Below are positions 34,901 to 45,079 of a stretch of DNA of 64,000 nucleotides, one piece after another. The stretch is from Corticium candelabrum. Lineage: Eukaryota; Porifera; Homoscleromorpha; Homosclerophorida; Plakinidae. The first letter of the stretch is position 1. Each line of letters begins with the position of its first letter. Under the pieces are notes generated by a model that was not told the DNA's origin, searched no databases, and saw nothing but the letters and a program-made list of their open reading frames with translations. Where the stretch lies: contig NC_085101.1 of assembly GCF_963422355.1 (NCBI RefSeq), positions 1,348,701 to 1,412,700 on the forward strand, written 5' to 3'. The position numbers and the translations under genes were made by a program.

Positions 34901-35946
34901 ACACCCTTATTGCGTAGTTTCTTGTATTTGCTGGCAACTATGACATTACACTTTGCTCCAGTGTCAATACGGAACGTTTTGGTGCTTCTTCCTACTTCCA
35001 GTCGTACTAACCATCTGTCTTGCTTGGCTCGATGTGAGGGTTCCACAGCGTTTATGTAGGATCTGTCTTCCTCGTCCTCTGTAGAGTCGCTGTCTTGTGC
35101 TGTATAGCTGACCTCTGGACTCCGAGGCTCCATTGCGTAGACCCTGTTGGTCTTTCTAGCTCGACATACGGTCTGCCAGTGGTTTCTCTTCTTGCAGTAT
35201 GTGCAGGTTGATCCTAGTGCTGGGCATTTTCCTCTTGTCTTTTTGTGTGTCTGGTCATTGCCGCATCTGCCACATGTGTGCAAATTCTGCGGTTTGTCGC
35301 GTGCCTGCTGTTCAACAGCTGGATAGAGTTGTGCTTTCTTTGGCTTGTAGATCGCCTTCTGTGGTTTGACAGCGGCTATTCCAGAGTCTTCGCCTCTCAT
35401 TTCTCGCAGTTGCTGTTGTGACAGCTCGAACTGTCGAGCTATTTGTATGGACTTGGTAAGTGTAAGTTCTTGACCCTCATAGAGTAGGCGTTCCTGTACT
35501 TTCTTGTGACGTGAGCCATTGATGATGCCATCGATTAGGATGTCTTCTGTGTCGTGGAACTGACAGTCCATGGCTAGAAGGCGTAGGTCTTTGAGGAACG
35601 TGTCGAAACTCTCGTCCTCCTTTTGTACGCGTTGGTGAAATCGGAAGCGTGATACTCTCTTGTTCTTCCTAGGGCTTACGTACTCCTCGTACTTCCCTAG
35701 AACCTTTCCGGGGTCCTCCTTTTCTCCTTCAGCCCAGCTGAAGGTCTTGTGCAGTTCTCTGCCTTGTTGACCGACCCACATTCCTAGCCACCCGGCTCTT
35801 TCCGCGTTCGTGGCTTTGCTAAGAGGGCCAGCGAAGACAAACGACACGTGTTCCTTGAAGCGTTTGAACTCTTGGTATGTGTCTGTGGCATTCCAGTCCA
35901 TGGATGGATGATCGAACGTGAATCCTCCTGTTGACATCGTTTTCAC
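31927..35946 (-). CDS. Gag-Pol polyprotein, Ty3/gypsy element 2
   Basis: Single 1,339-codon frame. Gag-like region about 1-190; two Cys/His knuckles about 225-261 (the first irregular, the second CTYCKKRNHWQTVC); protease DTG at 328-330; reverse transcriptase about 455-650 with Asp 546 and MDD at 607-609; RNase H with Asp 755, Glu 791 and Asp 817; integrase finger His 967, His 970, Cys 1000, Cys 1003 and catalytic Asp 1031, Asp 1084, Glu 1118. All catalytic residues are visible, so the product may be active. Like element 1 it has gag and pol fused in one frame, no envelope and a non-YxDD polymerase motif, but the two proteins are clearly different families. The ATG is 43 bases inside the 5' LTR, after the primer binding site. 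Confidence 0.95.
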   Translation of the reverse strand: MKTMSTGGFTFDHPSMDWNATDTYQEFKRFKEHVSFVFAGPLSKATNAERAGWLGMWVGQQGRELHKTFSWAEGEKEDPGKVLGKYEEYVSPRKNKRVSRFRFHQRVQKEDESFDTFLKDLRLLAMDCQFHDTEDILIDGIINGSRHKKVQERLLYEGQELTLTKSIQIARQFELSQQQLREMRGEDSGIAAVKPQKAIYKPKKAQLYPAVEQQARDKPQNLHTCGRCGNDQTHKKTRGKCPALGSTCTYCKKRNHWQTVCRARKTNRVYAMEPRSPEVSYTAQDSDSTEDEEDRSYINAVEPSHRAKQDRWLVRLEVGRSTKTFRIDTGAKCNVIVASKYKKLRNKGVLRRSRINLYSYSNHKINSLGVATIPIRYNSIDLETDFEIVDLEQDNIISGDLAEQLGLIQRVSKVNTRVETQTQLPHEFQDFPDLANVTGTLPGTYTIKIDPSAKGVVHPTRRQPVMLRDKVIEKLKEMENDGFITRVEEPTEWVSSMVVSLRKDKVRICIDPRDLNKAIRREHYPMKTIEEIVSNIPSAKVFSVLDAKSGFLQIKLDHESSMLTTFNTPMGRYRWLRLPFGLKCAPEIYQRIMDQMLEGIEGATAIMDDILIAGRDMKHHDQILHQVIERATSYNLRLNYEKCHIRQPSVRYIGHLITAEGLKPDPEKIKAVAEMPDPQDQSDVKRFLGFVTYLAKFIPNLSDVDKPLRLLLKTDVKFEWQHEHKASFQKLKELCTHAPVLAYYDTRKAVEIQCDASSTGVGAVLLQDGRPVAYSSRSMTATESRYAQIEKEMLSIVHATTKFHHYVFGRHVQVYNDHKPLESIFLKPILSAPMRLQRMMLKLQWYDLTVTYRKGKDMQLADTLSRAYIPGEDPGNNDDLEYINTLKFVPITGTKHSEIQQATSTELKNLHFVILSGWPERREDVHITARPYWDSRDQLVVQDGIIFKGTRIVIPPSLRSQMLKLLHESHLGVVKCKQRAREVMYWPAMNAQIEDTVRRCDRCAEYQNRLPPEPLMPTPVPDLPFIEVGIDLFHFESKHYLILVDYYSKFIEVDELQDQTTSSTIQALKNQFCRHGIPEKCRSDNGPQFSSSDFQQFCKEYGVDHITSSPHFPQSNGEAERGIQTVKRLWKKVKDKQKALLDYRTTPLEGINLSPAQLLMGRRPRNTLPSSRKLLEHTSYNRESVQRHFQMEKMKQKQYYDSRPGVKPLPSLRPEDAVRMAPLPESNAWLPAKVDQQHKSPRSFVVECPKSGRKYRRNRRHLRPYPEASSLVDDTSRLDFTTGYNSLNSDNIASPLPDTPKAAVSEMKESSDRNTTPMTANPQVTRSGRNIRKPKKLDL

Positions 35947-35975
35947 TGTGTATCCGAGCGTTTGATAGGTCCTAT

Positions 35976-35989
35976 CCCGCCTGACACCA
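35976..35989 (-). other. Primer binding site, gypsy element 2
   Basis: Minus strand TGGTGTCAGGCGGG immediately after the 5' LTR. The first ten bases match the complement of the CCTGACACCA end I recall for animal tRNA-Leu(CAG). Confidence 0.7.
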
Positions 35990-36148
35990 TGTAACGTCCT
36001 TGGTTACGTGCAGCAACAACTCAACGATATGTATTGGTTACCAGACAGAGCGAACTAAGAACACAAGCTGGCGCGTCTACTCTACACTAAATCGAGTCTG
36101 CGCGTATGCCGTAACGCGCGCTACATGTACACTACGACATACATTACA
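35990..36148 (-). repeat. LTR of gypsy element 2 (5' LTR)
   Basis: Second 159-bp LTR, promoter-proximal in element orientation. Confidence 0.95.
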
Positions 36149-36732
36149 CGCACAACCGTCTACACCAGACACTTGACTAAGAAAACAATCTATTCTTTCA
36201 ATGTTCCTCCTAAATACAATACTAATCTAATTAGCAACTCTAACTGTCAAACAGTCTACTACATCACACATGCATGGCGCGGTAGTGATCTGCTGTCTAT
36301 CAAGAGTACTGTACACAAACGGCGAGTTGTAGTGCGCTCTTCACATATAATCACATTTCTACCCCTTGTAGTTTGTATTCTGCGCTTGTCAACGTCAGTA
36401 ACGACACCTTCTAAAGCCGTTTGTTCTAATTTACGAACTGATACTTTGACATCTACACTAAACAGCTGCATATGCACGCTCAACGACTTCATGATCACGT
36501 CTACTAGACAAAACCGTAGCCACAGTAAACATGAAAATACCCGTACAGCTAGATGTAACACGATGCTAATTCTAGCGCGACATGTCTTCGTCGTTCTTGT
36601 ATTACATCCGTAATTAGAAGGGAATGCATTTATAAAACTGAACACTGATGCTGGTTCTAGGACCAACCGCAATATATTGAGAAGAGGAGGTACCATCCCA
36701 GGTCCATAAATCGGCGCTACACTGGTCTGGGA

Positions 36733-37482
36733 AGTCGAGGTTAAGATATGATACTCTGTGAACGAGATTAGGTGCCATTAGATTTCAAGTTATACAGCAG
36801 CAACGTTACTTCAGATGCCGACGTAAACCGCTCTACCTAGTTGCTATCCAGTAGGACAATGACGCTAGCGTAGCAGCTAGGTCTGACCGCAAATTAGAAA
36901 GCTACAAAGATCCTGGACTCTACATAATTATTCAACATCAACACAATGTCCCGTATAAGAAAGAAGTCTACATTATTTATATTAGTCTAATTGACAAGTT
37001 TAAACTTGTAAAACGGGGTCCTTTTTGACATGCATTATAACAGTTCATTCTAAAGTTTTCGGTATTACTATATTGACAAAAATATTTTTAGAATATATTC
37101 CATCCAATCTACTTTCAAATGGACATATGTCTGAGTAAACTACAAATATTATTTCGAGCACGTACTGTACTTGTGACCTAGAGATAGATTCTATATGTTA
37201 GATATTTACAGTATATAAAGGTTTATGCTAGAACGTATGTGCGTCTCCGCTGTTGAAAAGCGCATATTTTAAGTATGTTGGAATATAAATATATTTTTAA
37301 CGACTAGTACGCTAATATTGCACTTGGTGAATCGACCGTAGAAATATTGTAAAAAAGGGATACCTTTTTGTGTGCGCACAATTTTCCATTTATCAACAGA
37401 ATCTCTCTCTACATGCATTCATTAATTCAACTGCGAAGTACTAAACTGCCTTATGTAGACATGGAACCATGTCGCTCTTTAA

Positions 37483-37483
<1 letters not shown>
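36733..37483. other. Intergenic DNA
   Basis: AT-rich, no supported gene or repeat. Confidence 0.4.
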
Positions 37484-37569
<86 letters not shown>

Positions 37570-37647
37570 AAACACACACACACACACACACCAAACACAC
37601 ACACACACGCACGCACGCACGCACACGCACGCACGCACGCACGCACC
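37484..37647. repeat. (CA)n microsatellite with CCAAA and GCAC variants
   Basis: About 40 CA units, two CCAAACACA interruptions, then a GCAC-rich tail. ORFs of alternating His-Thr or Val-Cys here are artefacts. Confidence 0.95.
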
Positions 37648-37770
37648 CCACCCCACTCACTAGCAGCAATGTGAGAGCATATCTCGTAAAATATAAATAT
37701 ATCTAGAAACCCCTTAATTCACAGCTGGTCATGTATCACTAGTACATATTTCTATGTTGCCATGATCTAG

Positions 37771-38276
37771 ATGATACCAGCAACTGGTGATCATATTGTT
37801 GTTCATGCACTGCCTTTGGAACTTCTGAGAAATACCTGTATCACACCTTATATATCAATGGGAACTGCTTTAGACAATCTGAATCAAACTATTGTGAGTG
37901 GTCAAGTTAATTAAAGTTTCAGTGAATATGTCATTATCGTACTCAAGTGTAAGAGGAAGTCTCACTACCAGCATTCAATCTCCACAAACATTCGTCACCA
38001 TCTCAATGTCGTACACCTACTTCTCTAACTAAAGCTGCTACTGCAGTCATGCCAACAAAAGATGTAAATGTCACTCCATCATCACCATCTTCGTCATCTT
38101 TACCTCACATGAGTGGAAAGGGGTCATCGTCTGGATATTCTGCTGGGTCGATGACAGGTTTTGCTATTGCCATGCTTATGGTTGGTGTAGTCAGTGAATG
38201 TGCAGTGATGCTTTTTGTTATGAAACGGAAAGCAACTGCAGAATTTGGCTATGGTAAACAGGGCAATGTCAATTGA
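37771..38276 (+). CDS. C-terminal exons of a single-pass membrane protein
   Basis: Two phase-compatible exons are visible. 37771-37893 has 41 codons with an AG before it and GTGAGT after it. 37956-38276 has 107 codons including the stop. A 62-bp intron separates them. The second exon encodes a Ser/Thr/Pro-rich stalk, then one hydrophobic segment (MTGFAIAMLMVGVVSECAVMLFVM) and a short basic tail of about 18 residues. This layout is that of the end of a type I surface protein. Upstream exons were not found; they may lie across the CA repeat or further upstream. Family not recognised. The second acceptor has a weak pyrimidine tract, so borders are tentative. Confidence 0.5.
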
Positions 38277-39416
38277 ACGGGTCTTCTATTGCATAGAATT
38301 TGAGCAATTTTTGTGGATTTCGGATACAGATTTGTTAGTTGTGTAGCAGTTTAGATTATTGTGATACAGTTATTCAAATACCTGTATTATGGATATGAAG
38401 CACAGCTGTTGATGATAGAATATATCAAGTGACTTGATGTAGGATATCCATAGATACAACCTGTTATATAAACCGGTTGATCTTGCAGCATGCACTCTGC
38501 ATGCATCTCATAGAACACGAGATTGCAGCACACTTGTCTTAGTGGGAAAGTTTGTTACCAAACACAGTAATGCAATAGATACCCTATGACCCAACATTTA
38601 TGTGTACTGTACAGAGTATACCACCAAGGTATGTGCGCATGCGCACACAGTGTAAAATAAGGAACTATTTTGGCTCAGCCAGACTGAGCCTTGGTAGGAC
38701 AGTCTTGTATGGTGTTACATGTCTAATTAAGTGCCTTCGCTACTCCAGCCATTTTGCATGTAATTTTTGAAAACCATGGTCCAACTTTCAAGGGAGAAAT
38801 GGCGTTAAAGGCAGCTGAGGTTTTCTCTGGATAAAGCATGCTAGGAGGCACCTAAGTTCATGAAATTAACAGTTACACCATTGGCAAGGTCATCACGTGC
38901 TAAGAGACAAGGTTTACACTATCATATATGCATACAAATGGATGTTTTGTCCAAACACGTCCCAACACTGGTGCAGTATTTGGTTGGACAAACAACACAT
39001 TTGGTGGGACACTGCCCTATGTCCTACAGCTATATTCCACACTGGCACAGAGCAAACAGGACAACAGCAAAGACATATGTTTGCACATAATAATAACAAT
39101 AATTTTGTATAGAAACGTTCATAGTAAATATTAATTCAAATTTATATAATTTGCTTTTAGATTAATTAAGTTATACCTATAGTTGCAAAGCATGCAAATG
39201 ACTGTGTTACATAAAATCATAATTAGAGTTGAATATGACATAGCCATCAAATGTATTGACAACTGTCTGAGCATGTCATCTCCCTGCCTTTCTACACATA
39301 AACATACCTATACGATACATAAGTCTAGCAGTACCAACACTATACCACTAGTAGGCAATCAATATAACTTGTACTTGTATTCTACATACAACTAGTTGGA
39401 TAATTTTCTTACACCA
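38277..39416. other. Intergenic DNA
   Basis: Probably holds the 3' untranslated region of the membrane-protein gene. A 68-codon + frame at 38928 reads plausibly but has no recognised domain. Nothing else supported. Confidence 0.4.
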
Positions 39417-40884
39417 CTAAACTTTGTAGCCACCCAAATAACATCGAAGAGACACGTTATCACTACCTTTCGAGTCAATTATCACATGTTGCGAAACGTC
39501 AGTTAATCTTTGTGTTTCCTCCTCTATCGTTATCAAGTTCCCTGGATGACACCTCTCATGGGTTGAACAATAAAAAATAGCAGCAGGAGGCAGACTGCGA
39601 CACAAATAGCACAAGAAGAAAAAAGGTCTGTCGCAGAATGATGTACGACGTGAATTGGAAATGAATGTGACTTGTCATCAACCGTCCCAATTGTGGTCAG
39701 TATATCATATTGCCTCTCAGACAAATTGGCAAGTTTGAACATATTACTTGTACATACTGTGTGACTGTCACCAATATTCAGTCCTAATTCTCTACAGACA
39801 GACTGCACTACTTGATGGACTACACAACTGGCGGCAACTCGAACAGTTAGCGAGCAACTCAATGCTACTGCATGAAAAGACAAACGATCTTGCTCAGCAT
39901 GTTTGCAACTACAACACTCCATAAGATCAGCAGTTGTCTCGACAGTAACGGCAGTATCAACAAGCTGATGTAAAGACAACACAAACTGATGGTGCAACAT
40001 CAATGTTATAAGCTACAAAATGATGCTTTGGAAGCGTCCCTAATACTAAAGCTTACACACACAGTTGCAATCATTTTTGACGTGCTCTTAAATGTTGGAC
40101 AGTCTGTTACAGCCAGTAATGTCGCTTGACGACTAGAACACAAAACTATGCTTGAAGAACTACTCTTGGTTTCAAACTTTACAACGTCAAGTCGTTTTCG
40201 TTTTGATGACGACTCAGTCACAGACTCCAACTGGTCAGCACTGTTGTCTTCCACTGATGATTTCAAATTCATGTAAGATTTGGATCGAAAGTGTGATGAT
40301 GTATCATCACTACCAACAAGAGAAACGAGATCAAAAGCAAGGTTATCGATATCATACTTGGATACGTTTTCCACGTCTATTGCTAACACCCACTTGTTAT
40401 ACACAATTCGCTGAAACTCACTGACAACTATGAAAGGTAACTCTTTACTTGCATTACTGTGGTCAGGGTTGTCCCCAGGATTTTTGTAAGGCATAACGGA
40501 AATTCTCACGACCACGCCCCCGCACAATTTTTTAACGTAGCGCATTTTAATCAAGAAGCCAATCAAACTTGCTTGACAGTCTTATTAGAGATAGTATATA
40601 TAGACCTGTCTATGTACCCAGTGTTCTACTGATGTGTACCAAACCTAAAACTTACTTTGTTCCCATTTGTTGCAACGCTTTTGGACAATTTCTACCGGGA
40701 ATCAGATGCCATTACCTGTTAAAAGAAAAGAAAAAACCTTTGAAAGTTTACAACAGTACGCTTTTTTATCGCTACACTTGTCAAAGCTGTCAAAGCAGCA
40801 TTGGATAGACATGATTGTAGTAGCTAACGATCCTGGATGCAACGTGTCGCCATCCCTGACACTGACGCTAATTAGGGGCTTGCC

Positions 40885-41127
40885 TTACAATAAGGGCTGC
40901 GTAAATTGCTCCGTTCTTTCCAGTTCGTCGGCGCAGTTTCTTCGAAGATCACTAGCCGTTGGCACTTGCAAACATTTTACGGTTGCAGCCAATGCCACTT
41001 TCAAGGCATGAAAGAGGCAGTTGCCATCGCCACTGACACGAACGGGAATTAACTCTGATGGAGTATCACGGGGAAGAACACTGGCAGCTACGTTGTCTTT
41101 CAATAATGGAGGACTCATTTTCGCCAA
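40885..41127 (-). CDS. OTU-like protease N-terminal exon
   Basis: ATG near 41118 opens a frame with the OTU signature VRVSGDGNCLFHALKVAL, which includes the catalytic Asp and Cys of OTU deubiquitinating cysteine proteases. The frame runs to about 40891, where CTTATT is followed by GTAAGG, a good donor. The exon with the catalytic His was not found. It lies among the pieces of the host gene on the same strand. It may be a separate small gene, a nested exon or a remnant of another transposon. Confidence 0.45.
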   Translation of the reverse strand: MAKMSPPLLKDNVAASVLPRDTPSELIPVRVSGDGNCLFHALKVALAATVKCLQVPTASDLRRNCADELERTEQFTQPLL

Positions 41128-41870
41128 ACTAATCTAGCGTGTGCACATTCTTACAATAACTTACCACAATCACAGAGTTTGACATAAACAAGATTAACAG
41201 TTGGTGTCCTTTGTGAGTGAGATCCCCGACTAACCACTTGACCACTCTACTGTAGTTGCCGAGTACTCAAATTGATGACAATTCACAATACATACAGAGG
41301 AATCAATCGATTGCAATAGAGCAATAGTAATCTTCTTGACTACTGCTGTTGTAATGGATTGTACGATTATTGGAACACTACACGACCAGACTATCGCTTG
41401 CTTACAAAATAGTGACGACCGATTGTCTGCGGTTGCCACCAGCATCATCTGCTTGCCTTGTATTAACACCAATTGCAGTGCCAAGCACAAGGATTCATAC
41501 CCCATTGGAAACAAAGTTTCTATCGATTTGTTTCTATCGATTTGTTGACAACTAAATCGAGTTTTCCAAGATTAACAAACAAGTCAAATGCCTTAAATAT
41601 TTGCTCCTTATCACGTGACTCAAAACACATCATTGCTATGTGAGGCTGACAGTGACCAGAAAATGTTACATCTGGTAGCCACAGCGATGACATTTCATAC
41701 AATTTATGTCTTTAAGGGTTGTTGTGAGTATTGTAAACTGTTTGTCGTTTGTGATAGAATAGATAGACTTGTCACCATTCCAATGCTTCCACTCTTCGTC
41801 AACCAGCATATTTGAGATTCATTCTGAATGGTCAATGTAAGAGGCTCGTTGATATCACACAGAACAAATT

Positions 41871-41879
41871 GTTTCCAAC
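41871..41879. repeat. Target site duplication of the MULE
   Basis: GTTTCCAAC here and at 48992-49000, in direct orientation and directly abutting the inverted ends. Confidence 0.9.
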
Positions 41880-41945
41880 ACTTGCGGCTAAAGACAGAGA
41901 ACTTTTTTGTAGTGCACGCTAGCAAGAGTTGTTGCTTCGCGTGAC
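41880..41945. repeat. MULE left terminal inverted repeat
   Basis: First 25 bases match the right end (48967-48991 on the minus strand) with one mismatch; about 40 more bases align with gaps (GCACGCTAGC against GCACGCTAAC, then CGCGTGAC against CACGTGAC). Confidence 0.85.
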
Positions 41946-42118
41946 ACATCCCACAATGTGCACGTGACTTTAGTTTTCACGTGATCGGTGGTTGCGTGCT
42001 GACTCCCTCATCTGTGATAGCGAAGATTGAATGTAAAAACGAAGCTTGCTGCTTGAGGACTGAGGCTCGATTGGTCGTGATGCGAACTTGAAGAGATTTC
42101 GATTGCACACAACTTGGA

Positions 42119-42173
42119 TGAAGGTGTGTGGGTGTGTGTGTGTGTGCGTGCCTGCGTGCGTGTGTGTGCGTGC

Positions 42174-42213
<40 letters not shown>
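42119..42213. repeat. (GT)n microsatellite
   Basis: GTGT with GTGC interruptions, inside the transposon 3' region. Confidence 0.95.
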
Positions 42214-42215
<2 letters not shown>

Positions 42216-43466
42216 AGTTTTATAACATAAAAAGGAGTGATTGGCTACGTGTGCATTACTAGAGAATACTTGTGTGTGTATGTTTAGATATTACGTTTAA
42301 ATATATTGTACCATGTAGTTGTACTATGGCAATGGGGTGGTGCATGGGAAGGTGGGTTAATTAGTTCATAGCTCTAGGCATACAATTCAAATGCAATAGC
42401 AATAGTGTAACTTTAGATAGCTATTCTATATATACCCACTGTCATACCCAAAACTTTCCCAAGCTAGTTATGTTACCGGTCCCAGTCCCAAAACATATAA
42501 CTACCATACAGTTACAGGAAATTCCCAACACTGAACAGCCATCAATTAAAGTCCAGGTGAAATCTATGTAGTCTACATGCATACAGTACGCACACAGTAT
42601 GCTCGTAATCTCAGATTCTGCTACAGCTTGTAGCACTCCAGTGTCATTGGTGCCAGTATTAACCATCAACTATATCTTGGGTAGATGTCACATGCCAACT
42701 TTTGTTGCTTAATGCGTTGCTCTATAAATTTGGCCGTCTAATTCTAACTGCCTAAGAACTGTCATTTTCTAATGCCAGTTTGTTATGTAATTGTCATGCT
42801 TTCAATTACAACACGTGTTCACAAGGTTCTGTTTCATTACTAATAAGAATGAGGTGAATTTCACACCTCATGGAGTAACCAGGTTACAATATCAGTGCTT
42901 CTGTGTTAAGTAACAACTTTGTCTTAGTGGGATGCTACAAACAGTGTACAAGGACTACAAACTAAAATAATAATGGGTGCTCATTGCATTCCCACCTGTG
43001 CGAGCGAGCACGTACTATACAGCTTCAGAGTGAAATTTCAAAACAACGTCTAGAATAGTAAAGGATCAGGATTAGTAAAGGATCAGGAAAAGAGAGCTGC
43101 TGCTAGATACCGTAGTAACTTGCAGACGCATTGATTTGGGCAGCATTTCCATAGTCAAAGTGGCAAAAAGCAAAACCCGACTGTTGCATATACTTTACAC
43201 ATGCGCATGCATATGCCTATCTATGTATATTAGGATGCTGATGAAAATTTGGAAGATACGTATAGTAGAAAGAAGAATCAGATTTGATGGTAAAGCCGTT
43301 GTATCCAGACTTACGTTCACACATATTGATTCTAGTTAATTAACTACACATTAATTCTTTATAACATTTATATTGCATTATTAAAAACCTTACAAACGTT
43401 GCCAAGTAACTACATCTTTAGATACTTTCTAGCAGAATCTGTTCTGCAAGTACGGAAGTGACGTAG

Positions 43467-44138
43467 TTAATCACTGTCACTATCAGTTTCATTGTCACTG
43501 ATCCTACAGCCTACATATTCTTTGTCCTCATCTGGTAGCTCAGGAAACTGTAAAGTTTGCCCGTTATTAGTGCATATGCTGTCATAATGACAACCAGTAT
43601 GTGCTATTTCAATATGACCATTGGTGTACAACAGAGACAGTTGTGGCAGTTGTGATGTGTCCGGTACTTGAGGACTATAGGATGGCTTGAAGCGTAGCCA
43701 CCTGATTTGTCTAGTTGTGGGATGGGGAGAGCACACATACACAGGCATTTGGTAGCTGTCGCTCGCTGCCTGAATTTCAACCTGTGTTCCCCACACTCCT
43801 AGTTGATGAATGGATTTTTGGTGTTGTTTAAATGTTGTTGTTTCAGAAGGAATATAAAATTGTTGGTATCTGTCATGGTTAAGCACTATGACACCTGCAA
43901 GAAATTCCCTAAGCTGGTGGTGAAGGGTATCTGTTCCAAAGAGTTGTTTTGACATAGCTCTGAAGAGGCAGTTCCCATCTCCTTTTACTGCAGATCGTTG
44001 TCTGCCCTCAGAAGCTAGAAATCTGTCAATATGAATCGTCCACATTCCTAGCTTCTTTTTAATTGGACTTTGAATGACCCTCTCTGGTATACATACTACT
44101 GTTCCAGGACATGGTAGTATGTTCTTGTTCAGAACACC
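43467..44138 (-). CDS. OTU cysteine protease domain exon of the MULE gene
   Basis: One long open exon after a CTAG acceptor. It has the catalytic block AVKGDGNCLFRAMS (Asp and Cys), the middle block LGVWGTQVEIQAASDSYQMPVYV, and the late IEIAHTGCHYDSI with the catalytic His: a complete OTU domain of about 125 residues, then an acidic tail to the stop. Preceding exon 44258-44197 ends GAG before GTAATT and joins in phase. The 192-codon ORF starting at 44045 is the 3' part of this exon; the exon itself continues up to 44138. Unlike the transposase part, this domain has no visible lesion. Confidence 0.8.
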   Translation of the reverse strand, partial: GVLNKNILPCPGTVVCIPERVIQSPIKKKLGMWTIHIDRFLASEGRQRSAVKGDGNCLFRAMSKQLFGTDTLHHQLREFLAGVIVLNHDRYQQFYIPSETTTFKQHQKSIHQLGVWGTQVEIQAASDSYQMPVYVCSPHPTTRQIRWLRFKPSYSPQVPDTSQLPQLSLLYTNGHIEIAHTGCHYDSICTNNGQTLQFPELPDEDKEYVGCRISDNETDSDSD

Positions 44139-44763
44139 CTAGCATAGGCATATGTACAACAATGACTTATTGGTATTGTTATAGTGTGTTAATTACCTCA
44201 ATGATTTTGTCATGTGTTGTATGCTTTGTTGTGAACTTTGTTATGGTGCCTGTCCAATTGAAATCACAAAACGAGTAGTACATATAAATAATATGTCATG
44301 ACAGAATTAATACTGTAAATGAAATAGTTTTGAATTTCGTAAATTTTGCCAGGACTGGCGAGTTTTTCAAGTTAATAACTTGCTGAAGTTGTTACCGACA
44401 ACTTGCAGACAGTCAACATCAAACATACTAGTATATTGAATGTGTTAAAACCATGGCGTTGTTTGTATAGAGGTATTTTGTTTGGCTTTATCAGACAAAA
44501 CACGTGCAAAACAAAGTGGGTTTGTGAGACATTCCTAGTAGTCAATGATGATCGTACCTGTGGTTATAGCTGACGATATTGATATCGTGCCTCTTTGATT
44601 GAACAAGACATTTCATATCGGAGTCCTTGTATAGCAGTCACAGGCAATGTCAGTTTTGCCAAATTAAATTGATTGTGAGAGAGTTTGGCTTCAGATTGCT
44701 AAATGTATTTGCTTGCAAAATGATTTGATTTACAGTATATGTATTTTGAAGGCATGTCATGAC

Positions 44764-44784
44764 ATACATACATACATACATACA
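44764..44784. repeat. (ACAT)n microsatellite
   Basis: Five ACAT units. Confidence 0.85.
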
Positions 44785-44989
44785 TGAGAGACCCTTTATT
44801 ATGGTTACAAACCTAAGGGGAGCAACTACAGCTATGCCTAAGCTGCACTCTTACAGCTGCGCACAATAACAGCTAGTAGCTAAGCTCAAGTTATCCAAAC
44901 GTGACTATAATATAAGCATTACAATTTAAAACCACGAGTCACTGTTCCTTCTTGACCAGATGGCGTAGGAAGAGCAGATTACTTTACGA

Positions 44990-44997
44990 TACATACA

Positions 44998-45076
<79 letters not shown>
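44990..45076. repeat. (ACAT)n(AT)n microsatellite
   Basis: About nine CATA units then some 25 AT units, in an intron of the MULE gene. Confidence 0.95.

Positions 45077-45079
<3 letters not shown>

Larger units (their letters stand above)
31740..36148 (-). mobile_element. Ty3/gypsy element 2, apparently intact
   Basis: 4,409-bp element with matching 159-bp LTRs and one open gag-pol frame, flanked by the perfect 5-bp duplication CGCAC (31735-31739 and 36149-36153). It lies inside the right LTR of element 3. Matching LTRs mark it as recent. Confidence 0.95.
26516..36268 (-). mobile_element. Ty3/gypsy element 3, old and degenerate
   Basis: Two diverged LTRs in direct orientation (26516-26767 and 31604 to 36268, the second split by element 2) flank decayed gag-pol on the minus strand. 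A purine tract is visible beside the left LTR (26768-26776). A primer-binding-like TGGTGATGAAGAGCGGG follows the right LTR on the minus strand (about 31586-31602). It inserted into the TIR element and was later invaded itself. Flanking bases no longer show a clear duplication. Confidence 0.8.
31604..36268 (-). repeat. Right LTR (5') of gypsy element 3, interrupted
   Basis: LTR sequence runs 31604-31739, is interrupted by gypsy element 2 (31740-36148, including one copy of the CGCAC duplication at 36149-36153), and resumes to 36268. The two halves join in register with the left LTR. Confidence 0.75.
26354..36732. mobile_element. TIR element split by a nested retrotransposon
   Basis: About 150 bp at 26354-26510 is inverted at about 36585-36732. 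Both begin TCCCAGACC-GTGTAGC-CCGATTTA reading inwards and share TGGGATGGTACC and CTCTTCTCAATATATT. Without the nested retrotransposon the element would be only about 0.6 kb, so it is MITE-like and has no coding capacity of its own. The TIRs have many differences, so it is old. No target duplication was recognised. Confidence 0.65.
39417..41879 (-). pseudogene. Host gene cut by the Mutator-like element, 3' part
   Basis: Minus-strand coding stretches follow one another: 41879-about 41710 (continuing the exon that begins at 49259), 41702-41520, possibly 41514-41230, then 40566-about 40063 and about 39984-39660, with a last piece ending at 39417. A good intron is visible between the last two long pieces: donor GTAAGC near 40062, acceptor CACCATCAG near 39985, phase 0. 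The 40.5-kb piece contains an NKWVLAIDVENVSKYDIDN stretch that looks like a beta-sandwich repeat followed by a Ser-rich linker. Family not identified; a FANCB- or FAAP100-like protein is only a weak thought. The interruption by 7.1 kb of transposon should prevent a normal product unless the element is spliced out or another allele is intact. Confidence 0.5.

Noticed and set aside
37484-37663. Long His-Thr and Val-Cys ORFs
   Set aside because: Translations of a CA microsatellite on both strands.
38897-39134. Overlapping + ORFs of about 70 codons in three frames
   Set aside because: Three frames are equally open over the same DNA and none shows a recognised motif.
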